Below, in pieces: positions 1 through 11,065 of a stretch of 64,000 bases of DNA (positions are counted from its first letter, which is position 1; the number at the start of each line of letters is the position of its first letter). The stretch comes from Bacteroidota bacterium (GTDB lineage: Bacteria; Bacteroidota; Bacteroidia; M30B66). The DNA lies in the NCBI GenBank assembly GCA_027490225.1, contig JAIXYK010000035.1:1-64000 (forward strand). The letters run 5' to 3'. The notes below the pieces were generated by a model. The model searched no databases. It saw only the letters and a list, made by a program, of their open reading frames with translations, and was not told the origin of the DNA. Both the position numbers and the translations under genes were made by a program.

Positions 1-3000
1 TCAACTCATAAACACCTGGTTCAGTAACGTTTAATGCGATTTCAGTCCCTGTTCCAGCCAATTGACCGTTTAAGTACCACTCGTAAGACATTCCTGAAAC
101 TACTTGCTCAACTGATGCTTCAATTACGTCTGTTGTGTAGAAGTAATTAGATGTCATTGGAGCAATGTTCGCCTCAACAACTTGTCCAGCCTCAATTACC
201 ACTGGTTGGTCAACTGAATAACCGCTTGCATCAGTAATTCTTAAGGTATACGTACCATCGTTTAAGTTAGTGAATGCAGTGTTTGATTCTGTTGATTGTG
301 CTACTACCTGACCAGCAATGTCTAATAAACTTACGTTCCATTGTTGTTCAGTTGATGGGTTTACGATTGCCACAGTACCGTCAGTTTGCTGACAAGTTTC
401 GTTGGTTACTGCAACTTCCACCGCTGGACGGAAATGGATAAAGAAACGACCATTGTGCTCACCTACTGGCAAGTTTACATTGTATTGGTTTTCAGCTCTT
501 AAGTTGGTGAATATTCCTAAATCTCTGTCTTCTAAAAATACAGTTGAAGAAGGCGCAAAAGTTGACATATCAACCACATTTACTTGGTAATTACCAGCAG
601 TTTTAGCAGCAATGCCCATTGGTATCACCATATCCTGATTGAATGATTCCAACACATTGATACTTACTTTAATTGAATCGATATTGGTATAAATGTTAGG
701 AATACCAGCAGTTTCAGATAAGAACTTAATGGCATCGTGATTTACATCATAGCTATTAGTTGCAGTTGGATCAAAATACACTACTAATTCATCAGCACCA
801 GCGCCGCCCACCAATTGTAAACGTAAAAGGTTGTTTACCTCTGGTTGTGTTTCATAGAATGTTGTACTTGTATTTTCAACACGAACAGCATTAGTATAAT
901 TAACAGGTAATGAACCAGCGTTAATTTTAGTAATAAAGAAAGCCTGCCCTAAAGCAATATTATCGCCCACAGAACCTGGAGTTCCAACCGTTCCATTCCA
1001 ATCTACATACTGACCGTAATATTGACCAATTGAAGCAAAGCGTTTCACAACAGCAGCTATCTCGCTGGTTCCATTTAATGCACGGAAAGCGTTCCAAGAA
1101 ATTGGAGAAGGGTAAGGATTACCTAAAAGGTTTACACCCGCACCATTGAAAGTTCCTGTTTTTGTCATATTAGTTGCAGCAGCGAATGTTCCGTTGTTAA
1201 CTGGTCCAACCAAAGATGCTGTATGATTTGCAGGAGCAATCAATGCGTAACCTCTTCCTCTTTGAATAGTAGCTCCAGTTGTTGCAGCTGTCCAACCATA
1301 TTGAGAATAAGCGAAATCTATTGTTTCGTCATACACCCAGCAATTAGGGAATGGGCTAGGAACAGAAACCAAAGGATTCCAAACTAAACCATTTGTACCT
1401 ATTAAGGCAACGTCAAAATCTGCTGTTTGTAGGTTTGCAGATGGATCAATAGGAGAAGAAACATATCGATATCCTGAATTACCAGGCATAAAGCGATTCA
1501 CCTCTACGTTTCCAGAAATTGAACCAGAGCCCGATCCTGAAATCATTCCAGTTGTTGATGCGTTAGAAACAAGTCTTAAATTACCACCTGTAGTAGTTAA
1601 AGTGCCGACATTAGTAGTTAGCACTCCTGTAATAGAGGTAATGCCACTTGTTAGATTTATGCCGTTTGAATTATTTAGGAAAAGATTAGAAAAGGAATTA
1701 TTTCCAGTTATTATCTGAGCTGCAGAGCCGTTCATATTAATTCTACCTGGCCCTGTTACAATACCACCACTACCAAAACTTGTAACATGGTCTTTTACAA
1801 CTAATTCTTTACCTGTTTCTATTTGTAGTTTTGATGCTGGTCTGAAAATTAAATACCTGCAAATACCGTTCAATCCAGTTTGAAATATCTTAGGGTCATT
1901 TGCTACATCAAACAATATAGCACTGTCGTTAGCTGTAGGAATTATTCTTGGAGCCCAGTTATTAGTATTGTTCCAGTCAGAGCTAACCGAACCTTCCCAA
2001 ACTATTGCCGAAACAGTAAATGGTGTAATGTCTGACCAATTACTCGCCCCGCAAACAGCATTTTCTGAGCGAACCTTGTAATAATAAATTGTACCATAAA
2101 TCAAACCTGTAGTTAATAAAGTGGTATTGGTGCCATTATTTTGGACAGTTGGACTCGCTACAAGTGGGTCTGTAGAATACTCCACTCTATAATTCGTAGC
2201 ATTAGGAGTTGCGTTCCAAATTAAGTTTACTGTATTAACATTTACAAAATCAAAATAAGTATTAGTTGGTGTAACCAAATTTGGGTAAACTGTTACTGTT
2301 ACAGTAAAATTAGCACCATCGCACAATCCTGATGTAGGAGTAACCGTATAAGTAGCTGTTTCTATTGTTGTTCCAGAGTTATTTAATGTTTGGCTTACGT
2401 TAGACTGCCCCGATTCAGCAAAACCTCCACTCACATTTGGTGATGAGTAAATAGGTGCCGACCAAGAATAGGTAGTTCCAACTGGAATTGAACCTGTAGG
2501 ATTGACTGTAAATAATGAACCGTTACAAATTGTTGAAGTTTGTGCTCCAATTATCGCTACCGGATTTACTGTTACCGCAACTGCATTAGATGTAACAGAA
2601 GGTGTGCAAGTGCCACTTATTACTACATCATAGCTACCCGCATCTGCCACCAAAGGATTTGTTAATGTTAATGTGTTAGTGCCTTGACCAGAAAATATTC
2701 CACCATTTGAAATAGCAATTCCGCCTTTTCTCCAAGAATATGTTAAACCTGTGCCCGTGGCTGCAACTGTTATAGTTTGCATGCCGCTGCCTGTGCAGGT
2801 CGCTGTGGGAGCCGCAGGCTGGGTGATTATAGAAGGTGCTGTATTTACAGTTATTGTGGCTGTTGCGCCTGTAAAACCTGTAATCCTATTACATCCATTG
2901 GCATCAGTTATAGACGTTAATGTGTATGATGTTGTAGAAGTTGGCGATGGGCCATTAAAAGGTGTGCCGCTAAACACATTGTTATAAGTAATTCCATCAA

Positions 3001-6000
3001 TTATTAAAGAATATGGTCCTGTTCCTGTTGTTGCGGTAAATGTAAACTGACTTTGGCTACCTAAGCAAATGGTATTACCAGTAATGCTGCCTTGGGGTAA
3101 TAGATTTACTATTACTGCCCTGTCAGTAGTTAACGATGAACAAACACCGTTGCTAGAAGTAGCCCTAACTGTAAAGTTGGCTGTACCTGCTGATGATAAT
3201 GCTCCAGTTGAAGAATTTATTGCAGCACCTGTACCTCCAATAATAGAGTAGGTAACTGTACCCTGTGTTGTAGTTGCTGTATAGGTATCTGTTCCGTTAG
3301 CGCAAATAGTGGTAGTACCTGCGGTAAATGTAGGAGCAACGGTTGCGGGAGTAACAGATATCGTAGCCGAACCACCGGTAAAGCCATTGCTGCGTAAGCA
3401 GTTCGCATCCTGCACCGATACTAAGGTATAAGTCGTAGTGCTAGTAACAGGTGTGGTGAATACATTGAACGGGGTACCGCTCGTAACGCTGCTAGCTGTT
3501 CTGTTTGCTGTTCCATCGTTATAAATAACGGTGTAAGGCCCCGTTCCTGTTGTTGCTGTCCAGGTTAACTGGCCTGCACCAGTGGCACAGAATGGGCCGT
3601 TGGCGGTTAGGCTGCCTTGTGGCAATGCATTTACACTTACTGTTACTGCATTTGAAGTAACTGCTGGTGTGCATGTACCAGTAATTACTACATCATAACT
3701 TCCAGCATCTGTAATCGCAGGATTTGTTAAAGTTAATATATTAGAGCCTTGTCCTGAATATACTGCTCCATTTGTAACTGGTGTTCCACCCTTTCTCCAA
3801 GAATAATTTAAACCAGCTCCTGTGGCAGTTACACTTATTGTTTGTGTTCCTGCTCCACTGCATACAACTGTTGGTGCTGTTGGCTGCGCAGTAATAGCAG
3901 GAGGGGCATTAACTGTTATATTAGCAGTGGTATATGTATTTGCAAAACAAAGCGGACTTGCTGCATTGGAATAATTTACTGAAACTGTGCGAGCTCCTGC
4001 TGAATTCCATGTAATTGTTGCAGAACTATTTGTTGATCCGCCTCCAGCTGTAATATTACCGCCAACAACCGACCATAAATAATTAGACCTGCCCGTTTGG
4101 GTAGTAAATACTTGTCCTATAGCACCCTGACAAGCAGGATTTGTTCCCGTAGCTGTAAATGTAGGAGATGCAAGCGGAGTAATGGTTACTGCCTGACTTA
4201 CCGCGCTAGCTGCAGTGCAACCGTTGGCATTTGTATAGTTTATAGTAACTGTTCCATTATTAGAACCCCAAGTTGTTTGTATTGAATTTGTTCCAGTTCC
4301 AGAAGTAATGCTATTTCCAGAACCAGTTATTCCCCAAGTATAACCTGTCATACCTGTTTGGGTGGTAAAGACAACACCTGTAGCGCCAGCACATAGTTGT
4401 GATGATGAAACTGTAAAGGTTGGAGTTGGTAAAGAATTAATGGTTACCGTAACGGGTTTTATATCATAGCCGCAACCGGAAGTTTTAGTTTTTCTAATAA
4501 AATAGGTGCCAGCACCTGCGGTCGTTGGACTTACCAAAGCAGGTGTTCCCGCTATTGCATTTGCTAAGGTACTGAAGTAGCTTAGAGTACCTGTGGTACT
4601 ATTTGCATCAGTAACTGTGAGGGTTGTAAGGTTAACCGTGCCGGACCCACACAATGCTGCAGGTTGGGTAATTGTAATGTTCGGTAAAAGGGCACCGCCA
4701 ACTTCAACTTCAAATGCACCTAATGCGTTAGCACAAGTTCTGTAAGAGCCCACGAAATCTGTTGTAATACCTGTTCCTGCAGCACCTGAAATAATACCTG
4801 TTGTAGTAGGTCTATGATGTGTTGCAGCTGTACCTGGGCCAAAAAAATTGGGATTTATTGATTGACTGTTTGCATCCTGTGTAGTTGATGTTTGCCATGT
4901 AGCAAGTGATGTATTATTAGCAGCATTATAACGACCTAAAACCGCTCCAACTGCACCCGATGCAAAGTAATTGTTATAGTTAATGGTAAGGCCTGTATTT
5001 CCGATTAAGCTAATGGCATAATGTCTACTTGTAGCATCCACAAAAGAACTTCTTGCGTTAGCGAAAATATTATTGCGAATATTGCGTGTTCCCGCAATTA
5101 CCGTTGATATAAAAGCAAAAGTACTATTGGTAGCAGTACCTGTTGGCACGCCGACTATCCTGGCTGTATTAAAGTAAAACTGATTGGGACCTCCTGTTTC
5201 GCTAATGCCATTTATACTTGGGTGGGTGCTAACACCGTTGCCTAGGAAAATGATGTTGTTTGAATAAGTTGCCACACCACCGGCGGCTACAATACCAGAT
5301 TGATTTTCGAAAGATGTGGATGGAACAAAATCTCTAATAAAATTACCATTTATTGTTTGCACCCCTGCAGTTCTGCCGTTATAATGAATACCAACTACAT
5401 CTACTGCACCACCTGTGGTGGCTTGCCAACAATTTGTTCTCAGGCTATGAATTGTGTTCCCAGATATATCAGTAACCACATTTTCGCTGTTTCCTGCCAA
5501 CGATAATGCAATTCCGGCAACATTTGGACTAGTTGCTGCAGTTGTAGTGAAAGTAGGCGCTGTAGCAGTGGTTCTTAAGTTTGTAATGCCTGTTCCTGTG
5601 AGTTGAGTACTAGCTGCTGGATTTCCTCCTGAAGCAATTGCGGTAATATTCAGTCTGTTTCCTGTTATGCTCCCTGTAAAATTTGAGGCTCCCGCAGTCA
5701 TACTTTGGGAAGGAATGTTTAAATTCAGGGCAACGGTATACTGTCCTACTCCGCCAAAAGTTCCCGGGAGAACTGCGGAAATAAAGGTGCCTGCCGGTAT
5801 ATTTGTACCAGAAATAATTTGTCCTAAAACAATACTACCTGAGGTCATTGCAGTTACGTCTAATGTGAGGTTTGTAGCTATTGTACCAGTAAAAACAGAG
5901 GCACCTACGCCAGTTCCAGTAATAGTTGTAGAAGCAACAGCAGCATTCAGACCAACTGTTCCAGACCTAGCTTGAGTATAACTAATGTCTCTAATCGTAT

Positions 6001-9000
6001 TGTTTTGAATTTGAATTGCTCCTCTAACATTGGCTGCTGTGGGATTCTCTATGGCAATACCGCAAGTTCCCGAGGTATTTGCAGCATAGTTAACCGTTAA
6101 ATTTGAAATGGTGTTGTTCGCAATGGTTGAAGAAGAAGTGGTAGCTGTTCCACCAGCATGCACAATACCACGAACTCGTTGTATCCCATTATTTGCCACT
6201 GCATAGGTCGTGGCTGCAGTAACAATGTTAAAGCTATTTGAAACGCTAGTGCTTCCAATGGTGTTAAAACGAACTATATTTTGACCGTCGTTTACACGAA
6301 TTCCCTCAATGGTACTTACTATACCTGAGGTTGACGATGTAATGGAACCTATATTATTGTGTTCGATGGTTGTCGTTCCGCTATTGATACCTTGTACACT
6401 AATTCCAACGATATTCATTCCGTTCCCAGATGTGGCTGTATTGGTTACCAAAATAGACCCTGTAGATGAATTGTCACCAATCGTATTACCTTCACCGTTG
6501 GTTCCAATAATTACATTACGGGTTCCGGTTCCAGCTCCAAAAACAGAAATTCCGGAAAAAACAGCGGGAGCAAGGGCAGTATTCACAAGAACAGAACGTG
6601 TATTCCAACTGATATTTTTTATGGTATTTCCGGTAATAGTAGCATAGGTTCCTGCTGTTGCTGCACTCCCGGTTGGAGCAAAATGAATGGCGTTAAAACG
6701 AATTTGCCCAGTCATAGCAGGCATTGTCCATGTTCCTGCACATAGCGGACCACTACCCCCAATAAAATTATTTCGTACGATGATATTGTTGCTTACGGTT
6801 GATGTTACGTAAATGCCATAAATGTTAGGCCCCGCTACATTACAGTCACTCCACTCTGAATTTGTTTGATAAAGGCTATTTCCTTCAACTGTAAATGCAT
6901 TGTTATTTGCTGTAAAATGAATCATCCCCATTCCTTGATTGGCTGCGCAATTTCCGTTTCCATCCACGCCAGGATCTTTAATGTCAAAAATATTGTTATC
7001 CTTAATGGTAATATTGTTATTAATTCCGGTAGTTGTTGCCGTGCTCTTGCAATAAATACCCGAACGGGGATATTTTACAGATATAGAACCATCAATATAA
7101 TTGCAACTGATGTTATTGTTTAAGATTGTTACAAAATCGCATCCCTGTGCAGTTGAATTTGAAATAATGGTCACTACAGCCAAAGTTCGGAGCGGCTGTC
7201 TCGATTGCATGGAGCAGTTTCTGATTGTTACATAATCAGAATTGTTTGTAACCGATACCGCTGAGTGCCAGGAGCCAATATTTGATATGGTTAAGTTTCT
7301 TGATGTCCCCGAACCACCACTTCGACCATCGAGCGTAAAATAATCCAAGCCATTTATGATGATTAATGCATTTGCATCGGTAGAGCCCGTAACAGGGTCT
7401 GACCAATCTGGATTTTCGCCTTGAATAATAATTGGAGTTATAACCGAGGCTGCAGGCCTTATTGTTACGGTATTGCTTGCAGAGGCACCTGCGTTATTAT
7501 TAAAAACAATGGGTGTAGCTTCACTTGCACTATTATATGTAGGTTGTAATTCAAAAATATAGGCCCCTGAGATGGAATAGGTATTTAAAAATGAAGCTAC
7601 ACTTTGCAAACTGCAGAAAGTACCTGTTGGGCCAACAGAATATGTGCCTGGTGCGTAATTAATTACAGGCAATGATAAGTTAATAAGAAGTCCATTTGCA
7701 AACTGACCGGTGCTATTATTAGTTGGATGGGTAGCTGTTGCTGTTACGTATTGGTTATTTAATATGCAGATAAATGAAGTTAAATCTATACTCCAATTTC
7801 CACTTCCATCGGCTGTGGCGCTTGCAAGATATTGCTTGCCTTTAATGTTTGTTGTGTAATCTCCATTACAATCGGTGCCCAAATACACATCAATAATTGC
7901 GTTTGGCGTACTGACGGTTCCCGATAGAACATTGGTTGTAGTGTTAAATCCTACAATTGATGGGGAAGGTTGATTGTTATTCGATCCTACTGATTGTAGC
8001 CTGATTCCCATTGAAGAAGCACACTGCATAATATTTCCTCGAATGGTATTTCCCTGAGCTTCGGCACTTCGAATACGAACTGCCGACCCACCAACTCCAT
8101 CACAACTAGATCCACTAGTACTTTGGTGATAGGAAAGGTCATTGGCCTGACCTGGAAGCACACCGCCAATAATATTGTTATCTGAATTCCCATCTAAATA
8201 AATACCCACACAACTATAATGTCCCAAGGTTCCTGTGCCTCCAATTCTGTTTCCGTAAATAATATTGTTGGAGCAGCCACTTAGGCCCGGACTAAGATCG
8301 CCTGTTAATCCTAATAAAATCCCATATCCCGCTCCTCCGGCAATAAGGTTGCCCTGTCCTACTGTACTTCCACCAATAGTGTTGCCATTTGCACCATCAG
8401 TGAGCCATAAACCAGAACCTGAAAGGGGTGGAGTGAGCGCAGGGGTGCCGTAATATCCAAAAGTACCAGTTACATCGCAGCCTAAATAATTGTTTTGAAT
8501 AAAGCCATTGTCTGCACTGATGACTTTTATAATTGTATTCCCAGCTCTATTGATTACATTACGCTTATTGATAGCACCGATCTTAAAATTATCGGCATTA
8601 TCACCATTTATCAAAATTCCAAAACTTGTAGACGCACCTCCAATAATTTGAAAACCATAGATCTCAACACCGGGCACGTTTAAAACATTAAAAACCTGAT
8701 TTCCTGAATTATTGGTTGCATCAAGATTTATCCCTATTGCATTTGTAGTCCAACCACTAGTAGTGGTTGCATCAATCACTATGGTTCGGGTTATATCAGG
8801 AAGAGCTGCAGCTCCTAAAGCAATGGTGCTACCTGCTGCTAATCCAGAAAAGCTAATGGTGTGAGAACCTGCTGTTGCATTCGCAGTTGTAATGCAATAC
8901 CTCAGCGAGCCGGTTGTTCCCGAACCTGTTCCGGGATCTGCTGTTGAATTAACGGTGTAGTTTACTCCCAAAATTTCGCTGCAACAACAACAGACTAACC

Positions 9001-9082
9001 AAAGAAACAAAAGGGCTTTTTTTAAAAAAGAGGTTCTAAGGAAGATGGCCTTGGGCTGCGATTTAGTATAAATTGTATTCAT
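1..9082 (-). CDS. Giant secreted beta-helix/Ig-like adhesin-type protein, C-terminus beyond the window
   Basis: An open frame reads from an ATG at 9082 to the left edge, at least 3027 codons, without a stop at the places I translated. The N-terminus is a signal sequence containing four consecutive cysteines (LVCCCCS). A right-handed beta-helix region follows (about residues 45-1455), opening with GTTGSLRYC and rich in short NN-I/G turns. Next come Ig/PKD-like modules (about 1460-2250), a fibronectin-III-like domain (about 2260-2350) and a C-terminal region containing NLLGNPYPSPISWNAF. The T9SS sorting domain expected by analogy with the neighbours would lie outside the window. It is the last gene of a three-paralogue string, 34 bp after the previous stop. 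The surface or adhesion role is inferred from architecture; ligands are unknown. Confidence 0.85.
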   Translation of the reverse strand, partial: MNTIYTKSQPKAIFLRTSFLKKALLFLWLVCCCCSEILGVNYTVNSTADPGTGSGTTGSLRYCITTANATAGSHTISFSGLAAGSTIALGAAALPDITRTIVIDATTTSGWTTNAIGINLDATNNSGNQVFNVLNVPGVEIYGFQIIGGASTSFGILINGDNADNFKIGAINKRNVINRAGNTIIKVISADNGFIQNNYLGCDVTGTFGYYGTPALTPPLSGSGLWLTDGANGNTIGGSTVGQGNLIAGGAGYGILLGLTGDLSPGLSGCSNNIIYGNRIGGTGTLGHYSCVGIYLDGNSDNNIIGGVLPGQANDLSYHQSTSGSSCDGVGGSAVRIRSAEAQGNTIRGNIMQCASSMGIRLQSVGSNNNQPSPSIVGFNTTTNVLSGTVSTPNAIIDVYLGTDCNGDYTTNIKGKQYLASATADGSGNWSIDLTSFICILNNQYVTATATHPTNNSTGQFANGLLINLSLPVINYAPGTYSVGPTGTFCSLQSVASFLNTYSISGAYIFELQPTYNSASEATPIVFNNNAGASASNTVTIRPAASVITPIIIQGENPDWSDPVTGSTDANALIIINGLDYFTLDGRSGGSGTSRNLTISNIGSWHSAVSVTNNSDYVTIRNCSMQSRQPLRTLAVVTIISNSTAQGCDFVTILNNNISCNYIDGSISVKYPRSGIYCKSTATTTGINNNITIKDNNIFDIKDPGVDGNGNCAANQGMGMIHFTANNNAFTVEGNSLYQTNSEWSDCNVAGPNIYGIYVTSTVSNNIIVRNNFIGGSGPLCAGTWTMPAMTGQIRFNAIHFAPTGSAATAGTYATITGNTIKNISWNTRSVLVNTALAPAVFSGISVFGAGTGTRNVIIGTNGEGNTIGDNSSTGSILVTNTATSGNGMNIVGISVQGINSGTTTIEHNNIGSITSSTSGIVSTIEGIRVNDGQNIVRFNTIGSTSVSNSFNIVTAATTYAVANNGIQRVRGIVHAGGTATTSSSTIANNTISNLTVNYAANTSGTCGIAIENPTAANVRGAIQIQNNTIRDISYTQARSGTVGLNAAVASTTITGTGVGASVFTGTIATNLTLDVTAMTSGSIVLGQIISGTNIPAGTFISAVLPGTFGGVGQYTVALNLNIPSQSMTAGASNFTGSITGNRLNITAIASGGNPAASTQLTGTGITNLRTTATAPTFTTTAATSPNVAGIALSLAGNSENVVTDISGNTIHSLRTNCWQATTGGAVDVVGIHYNGRTAGVQTINGNFIRDFVPSTSFENQSGIVAAGGVATYSNNIIFLGNGVSTHPSINGISETGGPNQFYFNTARIVGVPTGTATNSTFAFISTVIAGTRNIRNNIFANARSSFVDATSRHYAISLIGNTGLTINYNNYFASGAVGAVLGRYNAANNTSLATWQTSTTQDANSQSINPNFFGPGTAATHHRPTTTGIISGAAGTGITTDFVGSYRTCANALGAFEVEVGGALLPNITITQPAALCGSGTVNLTTLTVTDANSTTGTLSYFSTLANAIAGTPALVSPTTAGAGTYFIRKTKTSGCGYDIKPVTVTINSLPTPTFTVSSSQLCAGATGVVFTTQTGMTGYTWGITGSGNSITSGTGTNSIQTTWGSNNGTVTINYTNANGCTAASAVSQAVTITPLASPTFTATGTNPACQGAIGQVFTTQTGRSNYLWSVVGGNITAGGGSTNSSATITWNSAGARTVSVNYSNAASPLCFANTYTTANITVNAPPAITAQPTAPTVVCSGAGTQTISVTATGAGLNYSWRKGGTPVTNGAVYSGQGSNILTLTNPAITDAGSYDVVITGTCTPAVTSNAVTVSVNALPQGSLTANGPFCATGAGQLTWTATTGTGPYTVIYNDGTANRTASSVTSGTPFNVFTTPVTSTTTYTLVSVQDANCLRSNGFTGGSATISVTPATVAPTFTAGTTTICANGTDTYTATTTQGTVTYSIIGGTGAAINSSTGALSSAGTANFTVRATSSNGVCSSLTTDRAVIVNLLPQGSITGNTICLGSQSQFTFTATTGTGPYSLIIDGITYNNVFSGTPFNGPSPTSTTSYTLTSITDANGCNRITGFTGATATITVNTAPSIITQPAAPTATCTGSGMQTITVAATGTGLTYSWRKGGIAISNGGIFSGQGTNTLTLTNPLVADAGSYDVVISGTCTPSVTSNAVAVTVNPVAIIGAQTSTICNGSLFTVNPTGSIPVGTTYSWSAPIYSSPNVSGGFAESGQSNVSQTLNNSGTTIETATYTVTPTSGLCDGANFTVTVTVYPNLVTPTNTYFDFVNVNTVNLIWNATPNATNYRVEYSTDPLVASPTVQNNGTNTTLLTTGLIYGTIYYYKVRSENAVCGASNWSDITPFTVSAIVWEGSVSSDWNNTNNWAPRIIPTANDSAILFDVANDPKIFQTGLNGICRYLIFRPASKLQIETGKELVVKDHVTSFGSGGIVTGPGRINMNGSAAQIITGNNSFSNLFLNNSNGINLTSGITSITGVLTTNVGTLTTTGGNLRLVSNASTTGMISGSGSGSISGNVEVNRFMPGNSGYRYVSSPIDPSANLQTADFDVALIGTNGLVWNPLVSVPSPFPNCWVYDETIDFAYSQYGWTAATTGATIQRGRGYALIAPANHTASLVGPVNNGTFAAATNMTKTGTFNGAGVNLLGNPYPSPISWNAFRALNGTSEIAAVVKRFASIGQYYGQYVDWNGTVGTPGSVGDNIALGQAFFITKINAGSLPVNYTNAVRVENTSTTFYETQPEVNNLLRLQLVGGAGADELVVYFDPTATNSYDVNHDAIKFLSETAGIPNIYTNIDSIKVSINVLESFNQDMVIPMGIAAKTAGNYQVNVVDMSTFAPSSTVFLEDRDLGIFTNLRAENQYNVNLPVGEHNGRFFIHFRPAVEVAVTNETCQQTDGTVAIVNPSTEQQWNVSLLDIAGQVVAQSTESNTAFTNLNDGTYTLRITDASGYSVDQPVVIEAGQVVEANIAPMTSNYFYTTDVIEASVEQVVSGMSYEWYLNGQLAGTGTEIALNVTEPGVYEL
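2565..3900 (-). repeat. Duplicated Ig-like modules inside the giant gene
   Basis: Two module types each occur twice. Module A lies at about 3640-3900 and again at about 2565-2858; both copies contain YSWRKGG, then LTLTNP and DAGSYDVVI-GTCTP. Module B lies at about 3350-3640 and about 2858-3105; both contain PQGS, TATTGTGPY, SGTPFN and GFTG-ATI. The DNA of the copies is also clearly similar. The order A-B-spacer-B-A suggests internal duplication and rearrangement. Boundaries are approximate, set by eye. Confidence 0.75.
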
Positions 9083-9116
9083 AAGTATAGGGTTAAGGTA
9101 TTTGGAGAAAGAGGTA

Positions 9117-11036
9117 TTAGTAATTAGAAGTTTTTAACCATTTAAGGGTTACCTGGTTTGATGAGCTTTGAAGGTTGATGAAATAGATTCCGGCAGATAG
9201 CTGTTGAGTGGAAAGTTGCATGCAATTTTGATTGCTTGTTGCTTGCATTTTGCTACCTATTAATTGTCCGGAAAGGTTGTTTAAAGTGAGAAGCGTTCCT
9301 TTTTCAAACGGGTTATTGCACTGTATGGTCAAAGTCCCTTCTTGTTCTGAAATACTCAGGTTTGATGCATCAATATCAGCTATACTGGTTTTTATTACAA
9401 CCACTACCGTATCGAGGGTGTCGGAGCCACAGTCGTTGGTTACAATTAAGCGCACCGGCCAGGCATTGTCGAAAAGAAATTCATGACTTGGGTTTACCTC
9501 TGTACTAGTAATACCTGCGCCAAAATCCCAAAAGTATAAACAACCAGGAGTAGAGGTATTATTAAATTCAACCAAATACTCATTGATTTGTAAATACGTA
9601 AATGAGGCTGTAGGTGATCCGCTCCCAAAAACGGTAGCAGAAACAAGAAAACCGTCGGAGAATGGCCCAGTGCTTCCGTTAATGGGATGCGTAGCTGTTG
9701 CAGTAACAAGCTGGTTATTAGCTAGGCATGCAAAAGGAGATAGATCAACACTCCAGTTTCCATTTGCATCTACCAGTGTGCTTGCGAGATAGGCTTCGCT
9801 CTTTATTTGATCTGTTTGATTTCCATTGCAATCGCTTCCTAAGTAAACATCTATGGTTGCACCCGGGGTATTTGAGGTTCCCAATAATGTGTTTGAAGCT
9901 GAATTAAAACTGCTAATTACCGGAGCAGGCTGGTCATTATTGGCACCTGGAGTTAGGAGTCCGATACCTGTTCCAAGTCCGCAAGTCATAATATTGCCAC
10001 GTATGGTATTTCCCTGTGCTTCAGCGCTCCAGATGCGGATAACCTGAAAACCATTTCCATCATCTGAGATACCGTTGGATGAATACGATAAATCATTTGC
10101 CTGGCCGGGTTCTACACCGCCAATAATGTTGTTATCGGAGTTTCCGTCTATCCAAAAAGCGATATAATAAAATTGGAGCGTTTCTAATCCTCCTACCCTA
10201 TTCCCATAAAAAATATTGTCAGAACATCCGCTTAGTCCTCCGGGAGTGGAATCATAATTAAAACCCAGCAAAATGCCAAGCCCCGTTCCTCCTGCAATGA
10301 GATTTCCCTGACCAGACTGAGCTCCTCCAATTGTATTTCCATCTGCACCATCGGTAAGCCATAAACCACTTCCCGAATTTGGAGGAACGGTAAGTGGTTC
10401 GCCATAATATCCAAATGAGCCAGTAACATCACACCCTAAATAATTGTTTTGAATAAATCCATTATCCGCGCTAATAACTTTAATTGTTGTATTGGCTGCT
10501 CTGTTTATAAAGTTTCTTTTGTTAATAGCACCAATCTTGAAACCATCGGCATTATCGCCATTTATTAATATTCCAAAACTTGTAGACAAACCACCTATAA
10601 TTTGCAAACCATAGATTTCTACATTTGGTACGTTTACGATATTTAAAATCTGGTTGCTTGTGTTTTCTGTTGCATCCAGTGTTATCCCCACAGTATTGGC
10701 AGTCCAGCCCAAAGCCGTTGTTGCATCAATTATCATAGTAGTAGAAATTTCAGGAAGCGGATCAACACCTAGGGTAATTGTGCTGCCGGCAGCTAATCCA
10801 GAGAAGCTTATTATATGGGGTCCAACTGCAGAATTGGCAGCTGTTAAGCAATATCTGAGTGAGCCAGTCGTCCCTGAACCTGTTCCCGGATCTTCTGTGG
10901 AGTTAACAATGTAATTTTCTCCGTAAATACTTCCTATTAAGCCAAACAGCAAACCAACCAACAATAAAGCTTTTCTGATTAGTTTTGTAGATAGATTAAT
11001 GGCTTGGGAGAAAGGGTTTGTAAAAGTTGTTATCAT
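9117..11036 (-). CDS. Secreted beta-helix protein with PKD-like and T9SS sorting domains
   Basis: The protein is 639 residues from the ATG at 11036. A frame-consistent ATG at 11090 exists but overlaps the upstream gene and puts a charged stretch before the signal peptide, so 11036 is preferred. Order: signal peptide (hydrophobic run LLVGLLFGLIG), beta-helix with GSGTTGSLRYC near its start and repeated NTIGG/NNIIGG turns, an Ig-like domain (ISSFNSASNTLLGTSN), a PKD-like domain (ASFTYLQINEY), and a C-terminal T9SS type A domain (LSAGIYFINLQ). The first ~440 residues closely resemble the giant neighbour and the domain order resembles the 847-residue neighbour. Predicted to be exported by type IX secretion; function unknown. 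Confidence 0.85.
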   Translation of the reverse strand: MITTFTNPFSQAINLSTKLIRKALLLVGLLFGLIGSIYGENYIVNSTEDPGTGSGTTGSLRYCLTAANSAVGPHIISFSGLAAGSTITLGVDPLPEISTTMIIDATTALGWTANTVGITLDATENTSNQILNIVNVPNVEIYGLQIIGGLSTSFGILINGDNADGFKIGAINKRNFINRAANTTIKVISADNGFIQNNYLGCDVTGSFGYYGEPLTVPPNSGSGLWLTDGADGNTIGGAQSGQGNLIAGGTGLGILLGFNYDSTPGGLSGCSDNIFYGNRVGGLETLQFYYIAFWIDGNSDNNIIGGVEPGQANDLSYSSNGISDDGNGFQVIRIWSAEAQGNTIRGNIMTCGLGTGIGLLTPGANNDQPAPVISSFNSASNTLLGTSNTPGATIDVYLGSDCNGNQTDQIKSEAYLASTLVDANGNWSVDLSPFACLANNQLVTATATHPINGSTGPFSDGFLVSATVFGSGSPTASFTYLQINEYLVEFNNTSTPGCLYFWDFGAGITSTEVNPSHEFLFDNAWPVRLIVTNDCGSDTLDTVVVVIKTSIADIDASNLSISEQEGTLTIQCNNPFEKGTLLTLNNLSGQLIGSKMQATSNQNCMQLSTQQLSAGIYFINLQSSSNQVTLKWLKTSNY

Positions 11037-11065
11037 AGGCAAGGTGTTGAAGTGAATAGATTTTT

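Noticed and set aside
402-8683. Many 60-115-codon frames on the plus strand opposite the giant gene
   Set aside because: They are antisense shadows of a continuous >3000-codon minus-strand frame with clear domain homology; Val/Pro-rich translations are typical of reading Asn/Thr/Gly-rich repeats backwards.
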